Source: Candidatus Nitrosocosmicus sp.
GTDB taxonomy: Archaea > Thermoproteota > Nitrososphaeria > Nitrososphaerales > Nitrososphaeraceae
Length of the DNA: 7,744 bases
Direction: 5' to 3'
Assembly: GCA_030452275.1 (NCBI GenBank)
Contig: JAKDMR010000084.1
Span: 1-7,744 of the forward strand
Shown: positions 1-4,634 of the stretch, piece after piece
Layout of the letters: each line of letters starts with the position of its first letter
Position numbering within the stretch: position 1 is the stretch's first letter
Program-made: the position numbers and the translations under genes
The notes under the pieces: generated by a model
Seen by the model: the letters and a program-made list of their open reading frames with translations, nothing else
What the model was told of the DNA's origin: nothing
Databases searched by the model: none

Positions 1-323
1 CATCTTGGATATGGTATTACTACCTCAGATGATATCTCCCTTATATAACACCCAGGCCAGAGTATAAAGTACAGGTAAATAGCCAAGAACCATTTCTTTA
101 AAGGTGTATGTGAATAGTGAAATGTAGTACCTGTCTTGTCATTGAATCCTCGTTCACAATGCTTGCAGAAATACTTTTGATAATAGGAACGGTATCGACC
201 ATCCTTCTTTATATTATAAGAATTACAGCGCGGACATTCCACTCGACCTTTATCCCATCTGACATTTCTAAGTAAACTGGTACACCAACTTTCATCAGGA
301 AGCGAAACAGTTAACGTAAACAC
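1..323 (-). CDS. IS1595-type zinc-ribbon transposase, N-terminal part (runs off left edge)
   Basis: An uninterrupted minus-strand frame gives 107 residues from a GTG at 323-321, preceded in frame by a TAA, and leaves the window at base 1. A zinc ribbon is visible: CPRC at residues 30-33 and CKHC at 53-56, two CxxC pairs 19 residues apart. It is followed by GRYRSYYQKYF-like basic/aromatic spacing, then TGTTFHYSHTPLKKWFLAIY at about 64-83. This order (zinc ribbon, TGT-F, PLKKWF-AIYL) is typical of IS1595/IS1016-type transposases, in which the ribbon binds the terminal repeats ahead of a DDE-like nuclease domain. The catalytic domain lies outside the window, so it cannot be said whether the element is intact. 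The ATG at 325-323 is in another frame and soon meets a stop, so the GTG start is preferred. Family assignment is from motif memory. Confidence 0.72.
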   Translation of the reverse strand, partial: MFTLTVSLPDESWCTSLLRNVRWDKGRVECPRCNSYNIKKDGRYRSYYQKYFCKHCERGFNDKTGTTFHYSHTPLKKWFLAIYLYFILWPGCYIREISSEVVIPYPR

Positions 324-340
324 ATCTTAATTGCATGTCA

Positions 341-362
341 TTCAGCTTTAAACCTGGCTGAA
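341..362. repeat. Short inverted repeat upstream of the IS1595-type transposase
   Basis: TTCAGC (341-346) and GCTGAA (357-362) are perfect 6-base inverted arms around a 10-base loop, 18 bases upstream of the transposase start. They could be part of the element's terminal region or a small operator. No partner repeat can be seen because the other end of the element lies outside the window. Confidence 0.3.
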
Positions 363-417
363 ACATTTAGAAATATGAGCGAATATAGATAAATGATATT
401 GTATACTATGAATTATT

Positions 418-429
418 TTAATTATAAAT
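418..429 (+). promoter_or_regulatory. Possible TATA box of the SDR/SnoaL-VOC unit
   Basis: TTAATTATAAAT lies in a very AT-rich stretch about 60 bases ahead of the preferred TTG start at 487. An archaeal TATA box here would put transcription start near 448-452, leaving a leader of about 35 bases that contains the strong ribosome binding site at 471. The whole stretch is AT-rich, so the exact box is uncertain. Confidence 0.3.
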
Positions 430-470
430 TACTACAAAAAATAACTTTTGAGTACCTCTTGTTTCCTAAT

Positions 471-477
471 GGAGGTG
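471..477 (+). promoter_or_regulatory. Strong Shine-Dalgarno site GGAGGTG for the SDR gene
   Basis: GGAGGTG matches the anti-Shine-Dalgarno end of archaeal 16S rRNA and ends 9 bases before TTG at 487. It decides the start: the in-frame ATG at 469 overlaps this site and the TTG at 448 lies upstream of it, so neither can use it. Confidence 0.6.
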
Positions 478-486
478 TTAACTAAC

Positions 487-1146
487 TTGAGCAACTCTAT
501 TGGAGACTCAAATGCAACTCATATTCTAACTGGTAAGACCACCTTAGTCACCGGTGGAGGCAGAGGAATAGGTGCAACAATATCTAAGACTCTTGCTAAG
601 AGAGGTGCCAATGTTGTAGTCAATTATTTCAATAATGAAGGATCTGCAAATGAGATAGTTTCACAAATTAAAACCATTAAAGAAAGTGATCCATTGGTAG
701 GAAATACTATCGGTGTTAAAGCTGATGTTACTGATGCCGAATGTGTTAGTAGTATGATGGACAAAATTAAGGACACTTTTGATCATGTTGACATCATGGT
801 AAATAATGCCATGACTGGACTATATTTTTTGAAACCCTTTCTGGAATTAAAGTGGGAGGACTTTTATGAAAGGTTTTATGATGAGATTAAAGCAGCATAT
901 GAAATTACAAGAGCCACGTTACCAAGCATAATTAAACATAATTACGGTAAAATTGTGTATATCGCAACAGGAAGTGCCAAATACCCTAATCCCCCAGGCG
1001 CAATAGCGTTTGGAACAGCAAAAGCAGGCCTAGTTGCATTTGCAAAATACATCGCTCAAGAATATGGTAGAAATGGAATGAGTAAATATTGTGTCACTAG
1101 CATTGGAACTACGAGGTTTGTTATAAATGACAGAAAAGGAAAATGA
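487..1146 (+). CDS. Short-chain dehydrogenase/reductase-like protein, C-terminally truncated, active-site Tyr replaced
   Basis: From TTG 487 (chosen for the GGAGGTG site; in-frame alternatives are ATG 469 and TTG 448) this encodes 219 residues. It begins with the Rossmann nucleotide-binding motif TGGGRGIG at 22-29. The ADV adenine-pocket motif is near 79-81 and an NNA motif at 106-108. The active-site serine is present at 163, and lysine 179 follows in FGTAK. The usual YxxxK tyrosine is phenylalanine 175, and the helix-4 asparagine of the catalytic tetrad appears to be glutamate. Homology stops near residue 199, after EYGRNGM. The last 20 residues do not look like an SDR, whereas the +1 frame there reads VNIVS, the expected next strand. 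The usual substrate loop and C-terminal 40-50 residues are missing (family about 250). It is NAD(P)-dependent by family, but activity is doubtful. It overlaps the next gene by 20 bases. It may be a pseudogene. Confidence 0.72.
   Translation: MSNSIGDSNATHILTGKTTLVTGGGRGIGATISKTLAKRGANVVVNYFNNEGSANEIVSQIKTIKESDPLVGNTIGVKADVTDAECVSSMMDKIKDTFDHVDIMVNNAMTGLYFLKPFLELKWEDFYERFYDEIKAAYEITRATLPSIIKHNYGKIVYIATGSAKYPNPPGAIAFGTAKAGLVAFAKYIAQEYGRNGMSKYCVTSIGTTRFVINDRKGK
1113..1117 (+). promoter_or_regulatory. Shine-Dalgarno-like GAGGT for the SnoaL-VOC gene
   Basis: GAGGT sits inside the end of the SDR reading frame, 9 bases before ATG 1127. It supports that start and suggests translation of the second gene from the same transcript. 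Confidence 0.4.
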
Positions 1147-2122
1147 TATTATCCCTGATGTAATAAACAACGATACTAATTCTAAAGATAGTTTAGTTCA
1201 AGCGTTGGTGAATAATTTTAGAGATGCCTTTAACAGTCATGATCCAAAAGTCTTTGCATCTCTTTTGGTTGAAGATGCTGAATGGACGGACGTAATGGGA
1301 ACTACAACGGCAGGAAAAAAAGAAATTGAGCATCTACACATCTACCCTTTTCAAACAGTACTAAAGGACGCAACACTAGATGTCAAGTCTTTTAGAAACA
1401 AGTGGATTAACGATAATATAGTATCAATAGAAATTAAATGGGAATCTTTTGGTCATAAAGACCCTGAAGGAGTTCCTATACCAACTATTCGATATGGTTT
1501 GCTCAACCTAATAGCAACAATAACAGCAATAAAAGTCGAAGGAAAAGATCAAGCTCTAAAAATAGTATCCGCCCATAACAATGACTATACATTAACCTTT
1601 ACTCTAAGTGACCGGAAAAAAGTAGTGGATAAGATCAAACATTCCAAAAACAGTTTGTATAAATTACCTGTCATAGAAAGACTTTATGAGACTCATCTTA
1701 CAGTAAGTAATCTTGAAAGGTCAATCTCCTTTTATCAGGATGTTATAGGGCTCGAGTTTGGGATCAAAGACAGGGAGCATAATTGTGCATTTCTTTTTGC
1801 AGGAGGTCCTAAGCAATCAATGCTTGGATTATGGTCAATAGGTATGGCTCCGATTGGTCTAAAATTGCATATAGCATTTAGGGTAAACATCAATGATCTG
1901 TTTAACATCCCTAGCACTTTACGATCAAAAGGAATCATACCTTTAAACATCTTTGAAGAAGAAACAGATGATCCAACTGTGATACCTTTTATTCCATCTG
2001 CTTCGGTCTACTTTCGTGACCCAGATGGACATCTTCTTGAATATCTGGCTTTACTTGATGAGGAGCCTAGACCGAATTTGGAGATAGTTCCTTGGAGTGA
2101 ATGGATCCAGCAAAAAAGATAA
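1127..2122 (+). CDS. SnoaL/NTF2-like domain fused to a VOC (glyoxalase-fold) domain
   Basis: The product has 331 residues and two domains. Residues about 22-160 resemble the SnoaL/SgcJ-EcaC branch of the NTF2-like fold: FRDAFNSHDPKVFASLLVED, then AEWTDVMG (51-58), a GKKEIEHLH stretch (63-71), and FRNKWINDNIVSIEIKWE (89-106). Residues about 185-312 form a VOC domain. It starts with ETHLTVSNLERSISFYQDVI and ends with YFRDPDGHLLEYL. Three residues at the expected metal-ligand positions are present: His190, His248 and Glu305. The tail carries PWSEW (322-326), which I recall from stand-alone VOC proteins. VOC domains bind a divalent metal and act as lyases, isomerases or dioxygenases; SnoaL-like domains bind small hydrophobic ligands. 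The fusion suggests one binding and one catalytic module acting on the same kind of metabolite, but the substrate is unknown. ATG at 1127 has a GAGGT site. No signal peptide or membrane segment is seen, so it is probably cytoplasmic. Confidence 0.88.
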   Translation: MTEKENDIIPDVINNDTNSKDSLVQALVNNFRDAFNSHDPKVFASLLVEDAEWTDVMGTTTAGKKEIEHLHIYPFQTVLKDATLDVKSFRNKWINDNIVSIEIKWESFGHKDPEGVPIPTIRYGLLNLIATITAIKVEGKDQALKIVSAHNNDYTLTFTLSDRKKVVDKIKHSKNSLYKLPVIERLYETHLTVSNLERSISFYQDVIGLEFGIKDREHNCAFLFAGGPKQSMLGLWSIGMAPIGLKLHIAFRVNINDLFNIPSTLRSKGIIPLNIFEEETDDPTVIPFIPSASVYFRDPDGHLLEYLALLDEEPRPNLEIVPWSEWIQQKR

Positions 2123-2161
2123 GGTCTAACAATTGTCACCTAGGCACATCTAGTTAAGACC
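2123..2161 (+). repeat. Imperfect inverted repeat just after the SnoaL-VOC stop codon
   Basis: GGTCTAAC (2123-2130) and GTTAAGACC (2153-2161) pair over 8 bases with one bulged A and a 22-base loop that contains the palindrome CCTAGG. It starts at the base after the TAA stop. It could mark the 3' end of the transcript or the boundary of inserted DNA. No U-rich tail follows, so a terminator call is weak. Confidence 0.3.
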
Positions 2162-2200
2162 ATATTCATCATATAGATATGTTCCTTATAAAAAAGAAGG

Positions 2201-2212
2201 TCAAGATCTTGA
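2201..2212. repeat. 12-base perfect palindrome TCAAGATCTTGA
   Basis: This perfect palindrome lies in the 211-base gap (2123-2333) between the SnoaL-VOC gene and the IS630 remnant. It is compatible with a dimeric regulator site, but could be chance in AT-rich DNA. The rest of the gap shows no gene. Confidence 0.3.
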
Positions 2213-2333
2213 TATATGATGCGACTATTATCTATACCAATTAAGATAATTACATAAACCAAGATAAGCCCCATCTGTATATTTCCTACAAATATTTATA
2301 GCTAGGGGGATTACATTCTCTTGCTGTATATCT

Positions 2334-3352
2334 TTGACTACTACATACAAGGCATCGTTTGAGAGGGCTTGTAGAACTGAAAAGAATGTGAAGGTGAAAG
2401 AAAGAATGCTACTTGTTCTTAACGTTGTATATCACGGTAGGATTGCAGCCCATGTAGCAAAAGATCTTCATAGGAGTAGGAGCTGGGCCTGTCAATGGCT
2501 AAAAAGATACGATAGACAAGGTTTGGATGGACTAAAAGATATACCAAAAAGCGGTAGACCGACAGAGCTACCAGAAGAGATAGATTACGAGATAAAGACA
2601 ATACTAACAGATAGCAATCAGGGCTGGACGACAAAGCAGGTTGAGGGGTTGATAACAAAAGAAAGCGGAATCCGATATCATTCTAATCACATATACCGCA
2701 TATTTCGTAGATGGGGTCTTAAACAGAAGGTACCAAGAAAGGTTCATATCAACACTGCCTCTGCAGAAGAAAAGGATGAATTTAAAAAAAGGTCAAACAA
2801 ATATTTGTGGACACTCAACACGAAAAGAAGAAAAAGAAAGAGTTTGAAATAGTCACTGGATGAATCATTCTTCTTTTACGACCCTCTGGTAAGAAGAGTC
2901 TGGATTGATGCAAATAAAAGACCAGTAACAAGGATAATAGGTTTGCACCAACTTTCCTGTCTTTTTGGTGCCATAAGTATGAAAGATAATAACCAGTTAT
3001 TTAGACAGGTAGGACGATAGATTTAACACCGAAACATTTCTTGATTATCTGAAGATAATTCATCATGGATTTCCACGTTGTTATCTTTTCATGGGCAAAG
3101 CACCACCACATTTCAAATCAAGGAAGGTGAAAGATTACCTTGAAGAGAACAGGGATACCCTCATACCTGTATACCTACCGACAGCATCTCCTGAGTTTAT
3201 GATGCTTGAACAAGTGGAATATAGCCAAAAGAGAATTACTAGTACTACCACACTACTCATCCTTTGATGATTTTAAGCAAAAGATATCATGCTACTTTAG
3301 AACAAAAAGGTTTGGTCTGAATATGAGAAACTATCTGTTGAGGACTGTTTAG
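2334..3352 (+). pseudogene. IS630-type transposase, multiply frameshifted
   Basis: An intact N-terminal part (2334 to about 2793) carries a helix-turn-helix: AAHVAKDLHRSRSWACQWLK, then GLDGLKDIPKSGRPTELPEE and a second wing ending RIFRRWGLKQKVPRK. The DDE domain is split across frames. After the A7 tract at 2784-2790, the best continuation (KQIFVDTQHEKKK) is in the -1 frame. The original frame resumes at 2853 with SLDESFFFYD, whose first Asp codon is 2859-2861. It stops at 3018, continues one frame over as DRFNTETFLDYLK, and shifts again near 3212 into WNIAKRELLVLPHY, ending at TAG 3350-3352. The second catalytic Asp, expected in LFMDKA-P-H, is Gly (GGC 3094-3096). The third acidic residue, in SPEFMMLE, is kept (3208-3210). 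At least four frame changes plus the lost Asp mean it cannot encode an active transposase. The TTG start is the first usable codon; the true start is uncertain. Confidence 0.85.
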
Positions 3353-3964
3353 GAATATATGTTAAATGGTACAGATCATTTGAACGAGACAGGCCTGATG
3401 AACTGATACAGAGCGATATCACGAGATTCAATGGAGTACCAATACTGACTATGGAAGACGATCATTCCAGAAAGTTCTGGGCTGCAAGACTGGAGAATGA
3501 AACAGATGATAGCGTAGTAGGTGGCATGAAATATCTTCATATCCAAGAATATGATTCTCTTTTGACTGACAATGGTAGTCAGTTTAACAGAAAGAATTCA
3601 ACGATAAGATATTGCGACCAGTATCTGACAGGAAAACATATCTGGACATCAATACATCATCCACAGACTATGGATACTTTCAAACGCTCAGAAAGGACTG
3701 AAGCGTTTTTTATTACACAGATTAGGAAATCATAGTACTGATCATGAAATGATTGATAGATGTATTCTAATTTACGTTGACTGGTACAACAACGGTAAAA
3801 GGATATCCACTACAAAATGCTATCCTGAGGAAATATACTCTGGTCATAGAGATGATGGTTGGTACTTACGTTTTGTAAAAGCACTTAAATTGGAACATGT
3901 GTTACCAGTACCAGTTGCTGTGAGGGGGGTGACATATGTCCCTTGGTTCTACATGAAGGCTTAG
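3353..3964 (+). pseudogene. IS481/IS3-type transposase, integrase-core (rve) remnant, frameshifted
   Basis: The frame through 3361-3735 reads KWYRSFERDRPDELIQSDIT, then FNGVPILTMEDDHSRKFWAA and LLTDNGSQF. This is the order of an RNase-H-like DDE integrase core. The first Asp (SDIT) codon is 3415-3417 and the second Asp (TDNGSQF) is 3568-3570. After HHPQT (about 3660-3669) the expected sequence moves one frame over as LSNAQKGLKRFLLHRLGNHS, and it stays in that frame through DWYNNGKR and CYPEEIYSGHRDDGWY to TAG 3962-3964. In that second frame the position of the third acidic residue is not clearly a Glu. The N-terminal helix-turn-helix half is absent: sequence upstream of about 3353 belongs to the IS630 remnant. 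This is therefore a 5'-truncated, frameshifted fragment. Exact family (IS481 versus another rve group) is uncertain. Confidence 0.75.
3923..3942. repeat. G6 tract followed by palindrome GACATATGTC near the end of the second transposase remnant
   Basis: Six G are followed by T and then the perfect palindrome GACATATGTC (3931-3940), which is extended by flanking GGG and CC with one bulged T. It stands out in such AT-rich DNA. It could be a hairpin, the relic of an element end, or chance within the coding remnant. The G run is also a likely site of past slippage. Confidence 0.3.
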
Positions 3965-3973
3965 ACATTTGAC

Positions 3974-4150
3974 TTAAGAAACCATAATTCTATCGGATTT
4001 TTGGATAGACTCTAAATAGCATATCACGATCATGAAACGATTACTGTATCTTGCAATTGGTATAATCAGTTTTCTTCTCTCAAATTGCTGGCGTTCATAA
4101 GTACGCAAACTTTCATCAAACCATTCCACAAATCTAATTTCCTCAGTCAT
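3974..4150 (-). CDS. Possible small hypothetical protein, 58 residues
   Basis: The minus-strand frame from ATG 4150 gives MTEEIRFVEWFDESLRTYER, then a QQFERRKLIIPIARYSN stretch, a hydrophobic MIVICYL segment and a short polar tail, ending at TAA. Codon choice (AGA arginine, A/T third bases) resembles the neighbouring genes, which is why I keep it. The charged, helix-rich N-terminal half followed by a short hydrophobic stretch matches no family I can name. An upstream in-frame ATG at 4228 would give 84 residues but would overlap the start of the divergent gene at 4197, so the shorter form is given. It ends 9 bases from the transposase remnant at 3964. A TATA-like GATATAATATTA lies just upstream but is closer than usual. 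It may be spurious. Confidence 0.35.
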   Translation of the reverse strand: MTEEIRFVEWFDESLRTYERQQFERRKLIIPIARYSNRFMIVICYLESIQKSDRIMVS

Positions 4151-4165
4151 TGTATCAGAGATAAT

Positions 4166-4172
4166 ATTATAT
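4166..4172 (+). promoter_or_regulatory. Candidate TATA box (ATTATAT) for the hypothetical gene-ABC1 kinase operon
   Basis: ATTATAT lies 25-31 bases upstream of the GTG at 4197, the spacing expected for a leaderless archaeal transcript. No ribosome binding site precedes that GTG, which fits. The surrounding GATAATATTATATC is nearly symmetrical and could also serve the minus-strand gene. Confidence 0.4.
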
Positions 4173-4196
4173 CCAGCTGAATTACAAACAATAAAC

Positions 4197-4631
4197 GTGA
4201 ATTTTGTTGATGGCGATGGTTCCATCATCGTGCCAAAGTCTGTGAGACCAATAATTGAATATTCTCAGACGGTACTTGGCGATAGATCTGGATCTTTAAA
4301 GCAATTCCGAACTGGAAAACTTCACATAAGGGATTACGGAAGCTACTATTCTGTTCATTCAGATAAGATTAACCCATTAGATGATCCTCTTGGTCATCTG
4401 ATTGTCGATGCTCCCGAATACTTGGTTGGCATACTTTCAGGGATTTCCACCTACTCAATTGAGAAGAGAAGGACGATAAAGAATTCGAAAATGAGCAATG
4501 CAAATTCAAACTCCTTAATCGAGAGTGACGATAGAGATCGTCTTTCACCCTTCATTGCAGGAATAATTGCTGGCTATGCAAGTTATGCGCTCACCAATTC
4601 TTTAAAAAAATTGGTCCAATGGCGGAGTTAA
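4197..4631 (+). CDS. Hypothetical protein with C-terminal hydrophobic segment, operon partner of an ABC1 kinase
   Basis: This encodes 144 residues from GTG 4197. The frame is open back to the TAA at 4098, but no ATG, GTG or TTG lies in between. I do not recognise the family. The first ~90 residues are mixed polar/hydrophobic and begin VDGDGSIIVPKSVRPIIEYS; a DPLGHLIVDAPEYLVGIL stretch (63-80) looks like an ordered core. Residues about 91-117 are a polar, Asn/Ser/Asp-rich linker. Residues 118-139 (PFIAGIIAGYASYALTNSLK) form one short, glycine-containing hydrophobic or amphipathic helix with a basic end. This suggests membrane association, with the bulk in the cytoplasm. It ends 3 bases before the ABC1 kinase, whose Shine-Dalgarno site lies in its last codons, so co-translation is likely. 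A joint role with the kinase at the membrane is inference from this layout alone. Confidence 0.75.
   Translation: MNFVDGDGSIIVPKSVRPIIEYSQTVLGDRSGSLKQFRTGKLHIRDYGSYYSVHSDKINPLDDPLGHLIVDAPEYLVGILSGISTYSIEKRRTIKNSKMSNANSNSLIESDDRDRLSPFIAGIIAGYASYALTNSLKKLVQWRS
4624..4627 (+). promoter_or_regulatory. Shine-Dalgarno GGAG that supports the TTG start of the ABC1 kinase
   Basis: GGAG lies in the last codons of the upstream gene, 7 bases before TTG 4635. It favours that start over the in-frame ATG at 4695, which has only a weak GAGA upstream, and it suggests translational coupling. Confidence 0.45.
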
Positions 4632-4634
4632 ACT

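Larger units (their letters stand above)
2334..3964 (+). mobile_element. Composite block of two decayed insertion sequences
   Basis: Two different transposase remnants lie head to tail: an IS630-type one (2334-3352) and an integrase-core IS481/IS3-type one (about 3353-3964). No intervening sequence remains and I could not find matching terminal inverted repeats or a target duplication. The arrangement suggests that a second element inserted at, or recombined with, the end of the first, followed by decay. Element ends are unknown, so these limits are those of the coding remnants only. Confidence 0.65.

Noticed and set aside
448..486. Longer N-terminus for the SDR from TTG 448 or ATG 469
   Set aside because: The strong GGAGGTG site at 471-477 can only serve TTG 487; the upstream residues do not resemble an SDR.
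1735..1950. Minus-strand open frame of 71 codons
   Set aside because: It lies entirely inside the VOC domain of the plus-strand fusion gene, which has clear motifs; this is a shadow frame.
2419..2658. Minus-strand open frame of 79 codons
   Set aside because: It is opposite the helix-turn-helix half of the IS630 transposase and has a leucine/serine-rich composition typical of antisense frames.
3451..3735. Separate gene starting at ATG 3451
   Set aside because: Homology to the integrase core begins well upstream of this ATG in the same frame (from about 3361), so the ATG is an internal Met of a transposase remnant.
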